Positions 34,701 through 49,200 of a stretch of 64,000 nt of DNA are shown in pieces. Numbering within the stretch: the stretch's first letter is position 1; each line of letters opens with the position of its first letter. A model generated the notes under the pieces. The model ran no database searches, was not told the DNA's origin, and saw nothing but the letters and a program-made list of their open reading frames with translations. This DNA comes from Utricularia gibba (taxonomy: Eukaryota > Streptophyta > Magnoliopsida > Lamiales > Lentibulariaceae), in NCBI GenBank assembly GCA_002189035.1, contig NEEC01000007.1, forward strand, positions 3,472,001 to 3,536,000, read 5' to 3'. The position numbers and the translations under genes are program-made.

Positions 34701-36414
34701 TAGGCTGCCTACATATTTCTCAAGGAAAAGCTTGTCGTTTCTGGGCGGGTGATGTCGTTGGGAACTTCGTTCGGACCCAAGGTTCGTCTGACTCCTTTGC
34801 CACATCGGGTCCTACTCGACGAAAATCGTGATGCAGTTATTGAAGTTAGGATCATGAGCACCCAAAATGGTTTTCTCAACCGCATGCTTTATATTTGATA
34901 GGCGCTCTCGTGGGGCAACGGTATCGAGCAGGAGGTCGAGTCGAGCTCGGGCCCATAGTCATTTGTAGCTCGGCAAAAAACTTGATGCATTAATTAACGT
35001 TGGTTTTAATAGGCCCTACATTGTTTTCTCAAGGAAAAGCTTGTCGTTTTTGGGCGGGTGATGTCGTTGTGAACTTCGTTCTGACCCAAGGTTCGGTCTG
35101 TCTCCTTTGCCAAATCGGTCCTACTCGACGAAAATCGTGATGCAGTTATTGAAGTTAGGATTTCATGAGCACCCAAAATGGTTTTCTCAACCGCATGCTT
35201 TATATTGATAAGGCACTCTCGTGGGGCAACGGTATCGAGCAGGAGGTCGAGTCGAGCTCGGCCCAGAGTCATTTGTAGCTCGGCAAAAAATTGATGCATT
35301 TATTAACGTATAGGCTGCCTACATGTTTCTCAAGGAAAAGCTTGTCGTTTCTGGCGGGTGATGTCGTTGGAACTTCGTTCTGACCCAAGGTTCGGTCTGA
35401 CTCCTTTGCCACATCGGGTCCTACTCGACGAAAATCGTGATGCAGTTATTGAAGTTAGGATGTCATGAGCACCCAAAATGGTTTTCTCAACGCATGCTTT
35501 ATATTTGAGGAGGCGCTCTCGTGGGGCAACGGTATCGAGCAGGAGGTCGAGTCGAGCTCGGGCCCATAGTCATTTGTAGCTCGGCAAAAAACTTGATGCA
35601 TTTATTAACGTTGGTTTTAATAGGCTGCCTACATTGTTTCTCAAGGAAAAGCTTGTCGTTTTGGGCGGGTGATGTCGTTGTGAACTTCGTTCTGACCCAA
35701 GGTTCGGTCTGACTCCTTTGCCAATCGGTCCTACTCGACGAAAATCGTGATGCAGTTATTGAAGTTAGGATTTCATGAGCACCCAAAATGGTTTTCTCAA
35801 CCGCATGCTTTATATTTGAAGGCGCTCTCGTGGGGCACGGTATCGAGCAGAGGTCGAGTCGAGCTCGGGCCCAGAGTCATTTGTAGCCCGGCAAAAAAAT
35901 TGATGCATTTATTAACGTTCGGCTTTATTAGGCTGCCTACATAGTTTCTCAAGGAAAAGCTTGTCGTTTCTGGGCGGGTGATGTCTTGGGAACTTCGTTC
36001 TGACCAAGGTTCGTCTGACTCCTTTGCCACATCGGGTCCTACTCGACGAAAATCGTGATGCAGTTATTGAAGTTAGGATTCATGAGCACCCAAAATGGTT
36101 TTCTCAACCGCATGCTTTATATTTGATAAGGTGCTCTCGTGGGGCAACGGTATCGAGTAGGAGGTCGAGTCGAGCTCGGGCCCATAGTCATTTGTAGCTC
36201 GGCAAAAAACTTGATGCATTTATTAACGTTGGTTTAATAGGCTGCCTAAATGGTTTTCTCAAGGAAAAGCTTGTCGTTTTTGGGCGGGTGATGTCGTTGT
36301 GAACTTCGTTCTGACCCAAGGTTCGGTCTGTCTCCTTTGCCAATCTGGTCCTACTCGACGAAATCGTGATGCAGTTATTGAAGTTAGGATTTCATGAGCA
36401 CCCAAAATGGTTTT

Positions 36415-36660
36415 TTCAACGCATGCTTTATATTTGATAGGCGCTCTCGTGGGGCAACGGTATCGAGCAGGAGGTCGAGTCGAGCTCGGCCCAGAGTCAT
36501 TTTTAGCCCGGCAAAAAAATTGATGCATTTATTAACGTTGGTTTTAATAGGCTGCCTACATGGTTTCTCAAGGAAAAGCTTGTCGTTTCTGGGCGGGTGA
36601 TGTCTTTGGAACTTCGTTCTGACCAAGGTTCGGTCTGACTCCTTTGCCACATCGGGTCCT
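36415..36660. repeat. Satellite monomer type C
   Basis: Partial set of type C marks: CAACGCATGC, CATTTTTAGCC, a tail of the GTTTCTGGGCGGG plus GATGTCTTTGGAAC type. It stands between a B and an A copy, giving the order B-C-A. Confidence 0.55.
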
Positions 36661-37964
36661 ACTCGACGAAAATCGTGATGCAGTTATTGAAGTTAGGATA
36701 TCATGAGCACCCAAAATGGTTTTCTCAACCGCATGCTTTATATTTGATAAGGCGCTCTCGTGGGGCAACGGTATCGAGCAGGAGGTCGAGTCGAGCTGGG
36801 CCCAGAGTCATTTGTAGCCCGGCAAAAAATTGATGCATTTATTAACGTTCGGTTTATTAGGCTGCCTACATAGTTTCTCAAGGAAAAGCTTGTCGTTTCT
36901 GGGCGGGTGATGTCGTTGGGAACTTCGTTCTGACCAAGGTTCGGTCTGACTCCTTTGCCACATCGGGTCCTACTCGACGAAAATCGTGATGCAGTTATTG
37001 AAGTTAGGATTCATGAGCACCCAAAATGGTTTTCTCAACCGCATGCTTTATATTTGATAGGCGCTCTCGTGGGGCAACGGTATCGAGCAGGAGGTCGAGT
37101 CGAGCTCGGGCCCATAGTCATTTGTAGCTCGGCAAAAAACTTGATGCATTTATTAACGTTGGTTTTAATAGGCTGCCTACATGGTTTTCTCAAGGAAAAG
37201 CTTGTCGTTTTTGGGCGGGTGATGTCTTTGAACTTCGTTCTGACCAAGGTTCGGTCTGACTCCTTTGCCACATCGGGTCCTACTCGACGAAAATCGTGAT
37301 GCAGTTATTGAAGTTAGGATTCATGAGCACCCAAAATGGTTTTCTCAACCGCATGCTTTATATTTGATAAGGCGCTCTCGTGGGCAACGGTATCGAGCAG
37401 GAGGTCGAGTCGAGCTCGGGCCCAGAGTCATTTGTAGCCGGCAAAAAATTGATGCATTTATTAACGTTCGGCTTATAGGCTGCCTACATAGTTTCTCAAG
37501 GAAAAGCTTGTCGTTTCTGGCGGGTGATGTCGTTGGAACTTCGTTCTGACCCAAGGTTCGTCTGACTCCTTTGCCACATCGGGTCCTACTCGACGAAAAT
37601 CGTGATGCAGTTATTGAAGTTAGGATTCATGAGCACCCAAAATGGTTTTCTCAACCGCATGCTTTATATTTGATAGGCGCTCTCGTGGGGCAACGGTATC
37701 GAGCAGGAGGTCGAGTCGAGCTCGGGCCCATAGTCATTTGTAGCTCGGCAAAAAACTTGATGCATTTATTAACGTTGGTTTTAATAGGCTGCCTCAATGG
37801 TTTTCTCAAGGAAAAGCTTGTCGTTTTTGGGCGGGTGATGTCGTTGTGAACTTCGTTCTGACCCAAGGTTCGGTCTGTCTCCTTTGCCAATCGGTCCTAC
37901 TCGACGAAAATCGTGATGCAGTTATTGAAGTTAGGATTTCATGAGCACCCAAAATGGTTTTCTC

Positions 37965-38210
37965 AACGCATGCTTTATTTGAGGAGGCGCTCTCGTGGGG
38001 CAACGGTATCGGGCAGGAGGTCGAGTCGAGCTCGAGAGTCATTTGTAGCCGGCAAAAAAATTGATGCATTTATTAACGTTGGGTTTTAATAGGCTGCCTA
38101 CATGGTTTCTCAAGGAAAAGCTTGTCGTTTCTGGGCGGGTGATGTCTTTTGGAACTTCGTTCTGACCAAGGTTCGGTCTGACTCCTTTGCCACATCGGGT
38201 CCTACTCGAC
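37965..38210. repeat. Satellite monomer type C
   Basis: Carries CAACGCATGCTTTATTTGAG, GGTATCGGGCAGGAGG and the tail GATGTCTTTTGGAAC. It stands between B and A, about five copies after the previous type C copy. Confidence 0.6.
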
Positions 38211-41200
38211 GAAAATCGTGATGCAGTTATTGAAGTTAGGATTCATGAGCACCCAAAATGGTTTTCTCAACCGCATGCTTTATATTTGATAAGGCGCTCT
38301 CGTGGGGCAACGGTATCGAGCAGGAGGTCGAGTCGAGCTCGGGGCCCAGAGTCATTTGTAGCCGGCAAAAAATTGATGCATTTATTAACGTTCGGTTTTA
38401 TTAGGCTGCCTACATAGTTTCTCAAGGAAAAGCTTGTCGTTTCTGGGCGGGTGATGTCGTTGGGAACTTCGTTCGACCAAGGTTCGTCTGACTCCTTTGC
38501 CACATCGGGTCCTACTCGACGAAAATCGTGATGCAGTTATTGAAGTTAGGATTCATGAGCACCCAAAATGGTTTTCTCAACCGCATGCTTTATATTTGAT
38601 AGGCGCTCTCGTGGGGCAACGGTATCGAGCAGGAGGTCGAGTCGAGCTCGGGCCCATAGTCATTTGTAGCTCGGCAAAAAACTTGATGCATTTATTAACG
38701 TTGGGTTTTAATAGGCTGCCTACATGTTTTCTCAAGGAAAAGCTTGTCGTTTTTGGGCGGGTGATGTCGTTGGGAACTTCGTTCTGACCCAAGTTCGGTC
38801 TGACTCCTTTGCCACATCGGGTCCTACTCGACGAAAATCGTGATGCAGTTATTGAAGTTAGGATTCATGAGCACCCAAAATGGTTTTCTCAACCGCATGC
38901 TTTATATTTGATAAGGCGCTCTCGTGGGGCAACGGTATCGAGCAGGAGGTCGAGTCGAGCTCGGGCCCATAGTCATTTGTAGCCCGGCAAAAAATTGATG
39001 CATTTATTAACGTTCGGCTATTAGGCTGCCTACATAGTTTCTCAAGGAAAAGCTTGTCGTTTCTGGCGGGTGATGTCGTTGGGAACTTCGTTCGGACCCA
39101 AGGTTCGTCTGACTCCTTTGCCATCGGGTCCTACTCGACGAAAATCGTGATGCAGTTATTGAAGTTAGGATGTCATGAGCACCCAAAATGGTTTTCTCAA
39201 CCGCATGCTTTATATTTGAGGAGGCGCTCTCGTGGGGCAACGGTATCGAGTAGGAGGTCGAGTCGAGCTCGGGCCCATAGTCATTTGTAGCTCGGCAAAA
39301 AACTTGATGCATTAATTAACGTTGGGTTTTAATAGGGCCTACATGTTTTCTCAAGGAAAAGCTTGTCGTTTTTGGGCGGGTGATGTCGTTGTGAACTTCG
39401 TTCTGACCCAGGTTCGGTCTGACTCCTTTGCCACATCGGGTCCTACTCGACGAAAATCGTGATGCAGTTATTGAAGTTAGGATTCATGAGCACCCAAAAT
39501 GGTTTTCTCAACCGCATGCTTTATATTTGATAAGGTGCTCTCGTGGGGCAACGGTATCGAGCAGGAGGTCGAGTCGAGCTCGGGCCCATAGTCATTTGTA
39601 GCTCGGCAAAAAATTGATGCATTTATTAACGTTGGTTTTTAATAGGCTGCCTACATGTTTTCTCAAGGAAAAGCTTGTCGTTTTTGGGCGGTGATGTCGT
39701 TGTGAACTTCGTTCTGACCCAAGGTTCGGTCTGACTCCTTTGCCACATCGGTCCTACTCGACGAAAATCGTGATGCAGTTATTGAAGTTAGGATTCATGA
39801 GCACCCAAAATGGTTTTCTCAACCGCATGCTTTATATTTGAGGAGGCGCTCTCGTGGGGCAACGGTATCGAGCAGGAGGTCGAGTCGAGCTCGGGCCCAG
39901 AGTCATTTGTAGCTCGGCAAAAAACTTGATGCATTTATTAACGTTGGTTTTAATAGGCTGCCTACATGTTTTCTCAAGGAAAAGCTTGTCGTTTTGGGCG
40001 GGTGATGTCGTTGGAACTTCGTTCTGACCAAGGTTCGGTCTGACTCCTTTGCCACATCGGGTCCTACTCGACGAAAATCGTGATGCAGTTATTGAAGTTA
40101 GGATTCATGAGCACCCAAAATGGTTTTCTCAACCGCATGCTTTATATTTGATAAGGCGCTCTCGTGGGGCAACGGTATCGAGTAGGAGGTCGAGTCGAGC
40201 TCGGGCCCATAGTCATTTGTAGCCCGGCAAAAAATTGATGCATTTATTAACGTTGGTTTTAGGCTGCCTACATGTTTCTCAAGGAAAAGCTTGTCGTTTC
40301 TGGGCGGTGATGTCGTTGGGAACTTCGTTCTGACCAAGGTTCGTCTGACTCCTTTGCCACATCGGGTCCTACTCGACGAAAATCGTGATGCAGTTATTGA
40401 AGTTAGGATTCATGAGCACCCAAAATGGTTTTCTCAACCGCATGCTTTATATTTGATAGGCGCTCTCGTGGGGCAACGGTATCGAGCAGGAGGTCGAGTC
40501 GAGCTCGGGCCCATAGTCATTTGTAGCTCGGCAAAAAACTTGATGCATTTATTAACGTTGGGTTTTAATAGGCGCCTACATGTTTTCTCAAGGAAAAGCT
40601 TGTCGTTTTTGGGCGGTGATGTCGTTGTGAACTTCGTTCTGACCCAAGTTCGGTCTGACTCCTTTGCCACATCGGGTCCTACTCGACGAAAATCGTGATG
40701 CAGTTATTGAAGTTAGGATTCATGAGCACCCAAAATGGTTTTCTCAACCGCATGCTTTATATTTGAGGAGGCGCTCTCGTGGGCAACGGTATCGAGCAGG
40801 AGGTCGAGTCGAGCTCGGGCCCAGAGTCATTTGTAGCCCGGCAAAAAATTGATGCATTTATTAACGTTCGGTATTAGGCTGCCTACATAGTTTCTCAAGG
40901 AAAAGCTTGTCGTTTCTGGCGGGTGATGTCGTTGGGAACTTCGTTCGACCCAAGGTTCGTCTGACTCCTTTGCCACATCGGGTCCTACTCGACGAAAATC
41001 GTGATGCAGTTATTGAAGTTAGGATTCATGAGCACCCAAAATGGTTTTCTCAACCGCATGCTTTATATTTGAGGAGGCGCTCTCGTGGGGCAACGGTATC
41101 GAGCAGGAGGTCGAGTCGAGCTCGGGCCCATAGTCATTTGTAGCTCGGCAAAAAACTTGATGCATTTATTAACGTTGGGTTTTAATAGGCGCCTACATTG

Positions 41201-43450
41201 TTTTCTCAAGGAAAAGCTTGTCGTTTTGGGCGGGTGATGTCGTTGTGAACTTCGTTCTGACCCAAGTTCGGTCTGACTCCTTTGCCACATCGGGTCCTAC
41301 TCGACGAAAATCGTGATGCAGTTATTGAAGTTAGGATTCATGAGCACCCAAAATGGTTTTCTCAACCGCATGCTTTATATTTGATAAGGCGCTCTCGTGG
41401 GGCAACGGTATCGAGCAGGAGGTCGAGTCGAGCTCGGGCCCATAGTCATTTGTAGCCCGGCAAAAATTGATGCATTTATTAACGTTCGGCATTAGGCTGC
41501 CTACATAGTTTCTCAAGGAAAAGCTTGTCGTTTCTGGCGGGTGATGTCGTTGGGAAACTTCGTTCGGACCCAAGGTTCGTCTGACTCCTTTGCCACATCG
41601 GGTCCTACTCGACGAAAATCGTGATGCAGTTATTGAAGTTAGGATGTCATGAGCACCCAAAATGGTTTTCTCAACCGCATGCTTTATATTTGAGGAGGCG
41701 CTCTCGTGGGGCAACGGTATCGAGCAGGAGGTCGAGTCGAGCTCGGGCCCATAGTCATTTGTAGCTCGGCAAAAAACTTGATGCATTATTAACGTTGGGT
41801 TTTAATAGGCTGCCTACATGTTTTCTCAAGGAAAAGCTTGTCGTTTTTGGGCGGTGATGTCGTTGTGAACTTCGTTCTGACCCAGGTTCGGTCTGACTCC
41901 TTTGCCACATCGGGTCCTACTCGACGAAAATCGTGATGCAGTTATTGAAGTTAGGATTTCATGAGCACCCAAAATGGTTTTCTCAACCGCATGCTTTATT
42001 TTGATAAGGCGCTCTCGTGGGGCAACGGTATCGAGCAGGAGGTCGAGTCGAGCTCGGCCCATAGTCATTTGTAGCCCGGCAAAAAAATTGATGCATTTAT
42101 TAACGTTAATTAGGCTGCCTACAAGTTTTCAAGGAAAAGCTTGTCGTTTTGGCGGTGATGTCGTTGTGAACTTCGTTCGGACCCAAGGTTCGTCTGACTC
42201 CTTTGCCACATCGGGTCCTACTCGACGAAAATCGTGATGCAGTTATTGAAGTTAGGATGTCATGAGCACCCAAAATGGTTTTCTCAACGCATGCTTTATA
42301 TTTGAGGAGGCGCTCTCGTGGGGCAACGGTATCGAGCAGGAGGTCGAGTCGAGCTCGGGCCCAGAGTCATTTGTAGCCCGGCAAAAAATTGATGCATTTA
42401 TTAACGTTGGGTTATTAGGCTGCCTACATAGTTTCTCAAGGAAAAGCTTGTCGTTTCTGGCGGGTGATGTCGTTGGGAACTTCGTTCTGACCCAAGGTTC
42501 GTCTGACTCCTTTGCCACATCGGGTCCTACTCGACGAAAATCGTGATGCAGTTATTGAAGTTAGGATGTCATGAGCACCCAAAATGGTTTTCAACCGCAT
42601 GCTTTATATTTGATAGGCGCTCTCGTGGGGCAACGGTATCGAGCAGGAGGTCGAGTCGAGCTCGGGCCCATAGTCATTTGTAGCCGGCAAAAAAATTGAT
42701 GCATTTATTAACGTTGGGTTTTAATAGGCTGCCTACATGTTTTCTCAAGGAAAAGCTTGTCGTTTTTGGCGGGTGATGTCGTTGTGAACTTCGTTCTGAC
42801 CCAAGTTCGGTCTGACTCCTTTGCCACATCGGGTCCTACTCGACGAAAATCGTGATGCAGTTATTGAAGTTAGGATTCATGAGCACCCAAATGGTTTTCT
42901 CAACCGCATGCTTTATATTTGAGGAGGCTCTCGTGGGGCAACGGTATCGAGCAGGGTCGAGTCGAGCTCGGCCCAGAGTCATTTGTAGCCCGGCAAAAAA
43001 TTGATGCATTTATTAACGTTGTATTAGGCTGCCTACATAGTTTCTCAAGGAAAAGCTTGTCGTTTCTGGCGGGTGATGTCGTTGGGAACTTCGTTCTGAC
43101 CCAAGGTTCGTCTGACTCCTTTGCCACATCGGGTCCTACTCGACGAAAATCGTGATGCAGTTATTGAAGTTAGGATGTCATGAGCACCCAAAATGGTTTT
43201 CTCAACCGCATGCTTTATATTTGAGGAGGCGCTCTCGTGGGGCAACGGTATCGAGCAGGAGGTCGAGTCGAGCTCGGGCCCATAGTCATTTGTAGCTCGG
43301 CAAAAAACTTGATGCATTTATTAACGTTGGGTTTTAATAGGCTGCCTACATGGTTTTCTCAAGGAAAAGCTTGTCGTTTTTGGGCGGGTGATGTCGTTGT
43401 GAACTTCGTTCTGACCCAAGGTTCGGTCTGACTCCTTTGCCACATCGGGT

Positions 43451-44068
43451 CCTACTCGACGAAAATCGTGATGCAGTTATTGAAGTTAGGATCATGAGCA
43501 CCCAAAATGGTTTTCTCAACCGCATGCTTTATATTTGAGGAGGCGCTCTCGTGGGGCAACGGTATCGAGCAGGAGGTCGAGTCGAGCTCGGCCCAGAGTC
43601 ATTTGTAGCCCGGCAAAAAATTGATGCATTTATTAACGTTGGCTTATTAGGCTGCCTACATGTTTCTCAAGGAAAAGCTTGTCGTTTCTGGCGGGTGATG
43701 TCGTTGGAACTTCGTTCTGACCCAAGGTTCGTCTGACTCCTTTGCCACATCGGGTCCTACTCGACGAAAATCGTGATGCAGTTATTGAAGTTAGGATGTC
43801 ATGAGCACCCAAAATGGTTTTCTCAACCGCATGCTTTATATTTGAGGAGGCGCTCTCGTGGGGCAACGGTATCGAGTAGGAGGTCGAGTCGAGCTCGGGC
43901 CCATAGTCATTTGTAGCTCGGCAAAAAACTTGATGCATTTATTAACGTTGGTTTTAATAGGCTGCCTACATGTTTTCTCAAGGAAAAGCTTGTCGTTTTT
44001 GGCGGGTGATGTCGTTGTGAACTTCGTTCTGACCCAAGGTTCGGTCTGACTCCTTTGCCACATCGGGT
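43451..44068. repeat. Representative A-B dimer of the satellite
   Basis: A clean 618 bp higher-order unit: the A copy is 43451-43755 (305 bp) and the B copy 43756-44068 (313 bp). The length gap comes mainly from the extra bases in B at AAAACTTGATGC, TTGGTTTTAATAGG and TTTTTGGCGGG, and at GGTTCGGTCTG. It can serve as a reference unit for describing other copies. Confidence 0.85.
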
Positions 44069-45999
44069 CCTACTCGACGAAAATCGTGATGCAGTTATTG
44101 AAGTTAGGATTCATGAGCACCCAAAATGGTTTTCTCAACCGCATGCTTTATATTTGATAAGGTGCTCTCGTGGGGCAACGGTATCGAGCAGGAGGTCGAG
44201 TCGAGCTCGGCCCATAGTCATTTGTAGCCGGCAAAAAATTGATGCATTTATTAACGTTGGTTTATTAGGCTGCCTACATGTTTCTCAAGGAAAAGCTTGT
44301 CGTTTGGGCGGGTGATGTCGTTGGGAACTTCGTTCGGACCCAAGGTTCGTCTGACTCCTTTGCCACATCGGGTCCTACTCGACGAAAATCGTGATGCAGT
44401 TATTGAAGTTAGGATGTCATGAGCACCCAAAATGGTTTTCTCAACCGCATGCTTTATATTTGATAGGCGCTCTCGTGGGGCAACGGTATCGAGCAGGAGG
44501 TCGAGTCGAGCTCGGGCCCATAGTCATTTGTAGCTCGGCAAAAAACTTGATGCATTTATTAACGTTGGGTTTTAATAGGCTGCCTACATTGTTTTCTCAA
44601 GGAAAAGCTTGTCGTTTTTGGGCGGGTGATGTCGTTGTGGAACTTCGTTCTGACCCAAGGTTCGGTCTGACTCCTTTGCCACATCGGGTCCTACTCGACG
44701 AAAATCGTGATGCAGTTATTGAAGTTAGGATTCATGAGCACCCAAAATGGTTTTCTCAACCGCATGCTTTATATTTGATAAGGCGCTCTCGTGGGGCAAC
44801 GGTATCGAGCAGGAGGTCGAGTCGAGCTCGGGCCCATAGTCATTTGTAGCCCGGCAAAAAATTGATGCATTTATTAACGTTGGCTTAATTAGGCTGCCTA
44901 CATAGTTTCTCAAGGAAAAGCTTGTCGTTTCTGGCGGGTGATGTCGTTGGGAACTTCGTTCTGACCAAGGTTCGTCTGACTCCTTTGCCACATCGGGTCC
45001 TACTCGACGAAAATCGTGATGCAGTTATTGAAGTTAGGATTCATGAGCACCCAAAATGGTTTTCTCAACGCATGCTTTATATTTGATAGGCGCTCTCGTG
45101 GGGCAACGGTATCGAGCAGGAGGTCGAGTCGAGCTCGGGCCCATAGTCATTTGTAGCTCGGCAAAAAATTGATGCATTTATTAACGTTGGTTTTAATAGG
45201 CTGCCTAATTGGTTTTCTCAAGGAAAAGCTTGTCGTTTTGGGCGGGTGATGTCGTTGTGAACTTCGTTGACCCAAGGTTCGGTCTGTCTCCTTTGCCAAA
45301 TCGGTCCTACTCGACGAAAATCGTGATGCAGTTATTGAAGTTAGGATTTCATGAGCACCCAAAATGGTTTTCTCAACCGCATGCTTTATATTTGATAAGG
45401 CACTCTCGTGGGGCAACGGTATCGAGCAGGAGGTCGAGTCGAGCTCGGGCCCAGAGTCATTTGTAGCCCGGCAAAAAATTGATGCATTTATTAACGTTCG
45501 GTTATTAGGCTGCCTACATAGTTTTCTCAAGGAAAAGCTTGTCGTTTCTGGCGGGTGATGTCGTTGGGAACTTCGTTCGACCAAGGTTCGGTCTGACTCC
45601 TTTGCCACATCGGGTCCTACTCGACGAAAATCGTGATGCAGTTATTGAAGTTAGGATGTCATGAGCACCCAAAATGGTTTTCTCAACCGCATGCTTTATT
45701 TGAGGAGGCGCTCTCGTGGGGCAACGGTATCGAGCAGGAGGTCGAGTCGAGCTCGGCCCATAGTCATTTGTAGCTCGGCAAAAAACTTGATGCATTTATT
45801 AACGTTGGTTTTAATAGGCTGCCTACATGGTTTTCTCAAGGAAAAGCTTGTCGTTTTTGGGCGGGTGATGTCGTTGTGAACTTCGTTCTGACCCAAGGTT
45901 CGGTCTGACTCCTTTGCCAAATCGGTCCTACTCGACGAAAATCGTGATGCAGTTATTGAAGTTAGGATTTCATGAGCACCCAAAATGGTTTTCTCAACG

Positions 46000-46235
46000 C
46001 ATGCTTTATTTGAGGAGGCGCTCTCGTGGGGCAACGGTATCGAGCAGGTCGAGTCGAGCTCGGGCCCAGAGTCATTTGTAGCCGCAAAAAAATTGATGCA
46101 TTTATTAACGTTGGGTTTTAATAGGCTGCCTACATGGTTTCTCAAGGAAAAGCTTGTCGTTTTGGGCGGGTGATGTCTTTTGGAACTTCGTTCTGACCAA
46201 GGTTCGGTCTGACTCCTTTGCCACATCGGGTCCTA
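46000..46235. repeat. Satellite monomer type C
   Basis: Partial set of type C marks: CAACGCATGCTTTATTTGAG and the tail GATGTCTTTTGGAAC, again between a B and an A copy. It has lost GAGG after CGAGCAG, and it has GTATCGAGCA, so it may be a C/A mix. Confidence 0.5.
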
Positions 46236-49200
46236 CTCGACGAAAATCGTGATGCAGTTATTGAAGTTAGGATTCATGAGCACCCAAAATGGTTTTCTCA
46301 ACCGCATGCTTTATATTTGATAAGGCGCTCTCGTGGGGCAACGGTATCGAGCAGGAGGTCGAGTCGAGCTCGGGCCCAGAGTCATTTGTAGCCGGCAAAA
46401 AATTGATGCATTTATTAACGTTCGGTTTATTAGGCTGCCTACATAGTTTCTCAAGGAAAAGCTTGTCGTTTCTGGGCGGGTGATGTCGTTGGGAACTTCG
46501 TTCGGACCCAAGGTTCGTCTGACTCCTTTGCCACATCGGGTCCTACTCGACGAAAATCGTGATGCAGTTATTGAAGTTAGGATGTCATGAGCACCCAAAA
46601 TGGTTTTCTCAACCGCATGCTTTATATTTGAGGAGGCGCTCTCGTGGGGCAACGGTATCGAGCAGGAGGTCGAGTCGAGCTCGGGCCCATAGTCATTTGT
46701 AGCTCGGCAAAAAACTTGATGCATTTATTAACGTTGGTTTTAATAGGCTGCCTACATGTTTTCTCAAGGAAAAGCTTGTCGTTTTTGGGCGGGTGATGTC
46801 GTTGTGAACTTCGTTCTGACCAAGGTTCGGTCTGACTCCTTTGCCACATCGGTCCTACTCGACGAAAATCGTGATGCAGTTATTGAAGTTAGGATTCATG
46901 AGCACCCAAAATGGTTTTCTCAACCGCATGCTTTATATTTGATAAGGCGCTCTCGTGGGCAACGGTATCGAGCAGGAGGTCGAGTCGAGCTCGGGCCAGA
47001 GTCATTTGTAGCCCGGCAAAAAAATGATGCATTTATTAACGTTGGCTATTAGGCTGCCTACATAGTTTTCAAGGAAAAGCTTGTCGTTTTGGCGGGTGAT
47101 GTCGTTGGGAACTTCGTTCGGACCAAGGTTCGTCTGACTCCTTTGCCACATCGGGTCCTACTCGACGAAAATCGTGATGCAGTTATTGAAGTTAGGATGT
47201 CATGAGCACCCAAAATGGTTTTCTCAACCGCATGCTTTATATTTGAGGAGGCGCTCTCGTGGGGCAACGGTATCGAGTAGGAGGTCGAGTCGAGCTCGGG
47301 CCCATAGTCATTTGTAGCTCGGCAAAAAACTTGATGCATTTATTAACGTTGGGTTTTAATAGGCTGCCTACATTGTTTTCTCAAGGAAAAGCTTGTCGTT
47401 TTTGGGCGGGTGATGTCGTTGTGAACTTCGTTCTGACCCAAGGTTCGGTCTGACTCCTTTGCCACATCGGTCCTACTCGACGAAAATCGTGATGCAGTTA
47501 TTGAAGTTAGGATTCATGAGCACCCAAAATGGTTTTCTCAACCGCATGCTTTATATTTGATAAGGCGCTCTCGTGGGGCAACGGTATCGAGCAGGAGGTC
47601 GAGTCGAGCTCGGGCCCAGAGTCATTTGTAGCCCGGCAAAAAATTGATGCATTTATTAACGTTGGTTTATTAGGCTGCCTACATGTTTCTCAAGGAAAAG
47701 CTTGTCGTTTCTGGCGGGTGATGTCTTGGAACTTCGTTCTGACCCAAGGTTCGGTCTGACTCCTTTGCCACATCGGGTCCTACTCGACGAAAATCGTGAT
47801 GCAGTTATTGAAGTTAGGATTCATGAGCACCCAAAATGGTTTTCTCAACCGCATGCTTTATATTTGAGGAGGCGCTCTCGTGGGGCAACGGTATCGAGCA
47901 GGAGGTCGAGTCGAGCTCGGGCCCATAGTCATTTGTAGCTCGGCAAAAAACTTGATGCATTTATTAACGTTGGGTTTTAATAGGCTGCCTACATGTTTTC
48001 TCAAGGAAAAGCTTGTCGTTTTTGGGCGGGTGATGTCGTTGTGAACTTCGTTCTGACCCAGGTTCGTCTGACTCCTTTGCCACATCGGTCCTACTCGACG
48101 AAAATCGTGATGCAGTTATTGAAGTTAGGATTCATGAGCACCCAAAATGGTTTTCTCAACCGCATGCTTTATATTTGATAAGGCGCTCTCGTGGGGCAAC
48201 GGTATCGAGCAGGAGGTCGAGTCGAGCTCGGGCCCATAGTCATTTGTAGCCCGGCAAAAAAATTGATGCATTTATTAACGTTGGTTTTAATAGGCTGCCT
48301 ACATGTTTTCTCAAGGAAAAGCTTGTCGTTTTGGGCGGGTGATGTCGTTGGAACTTCGTTCTGACCCAAGGTTCGGTCTGACTCCTTTGCCACATCGGTC
48401 CTACTCGACGAAAATCGTGATGCAGTTATTGAAGTTAGGATTCATGAGCACCCAAAATGGTTTTCTCAACCGCATGCTTTATATTTGAGGAGGCGCTCTC
48501 GTGGGGCAACGGTATCGAGCAGGAGGTCGAGTCGAGCTCGGGCCCATAGTCATTTGTAGCTCGGCAAAAAATTGATGCATTTATTAACGTTGGGTTTAAT
48601 AGGCTGCCTACATGTTTCTCAAGGAAAAGCTTGTCGTTTTTGGGCGGGTGATGTCGTTGTGAACTTCGTTCTGACCCAAGGTTCGGTCTGACTCCTTTGC
48701 CACATCGGGTCCTACTCGACGAAAATCGTGATGCAGTTATTGAAGTTAGGATTCATGAGCACCCAAAATGGTTTTCTCAACCGCATGCTTTATATTTGAT
48801 AAGGCTCTCTCGTGGGGCAACGGTATCGAGCAGGAGGTCGAGTCGAGCTCGGGCCCATAGTCATTTGTAGCCCGGCAAAAAATGATGCATTTATTAACGT
48901 TGGTTTATTAGGCTGCCTACATAGTTTCTCAAGGAAAAGCTTGTCGTTTTGGCGGGTGATGTCGTTGGGAACTTCGTTCGACCAAGGTTCTGTCTGACTC
49001 CTTTGCCACATCGGGTCCTACTCGACGAAAATCGTGATGCAGTTATTGAAGTTAGGATGTCATGAGCACCCAAAATGGTTTTCTCAACCGCATGCTTTAT
49101 ATTTGATAGGCGCTCTCGTGGGGCAACGGTATCGAGCAGGAGGTCGAGTCGAGCTCGGCCCATAGTCATTTGTAGCTCGGCAAAAAACTTGATGCATTTA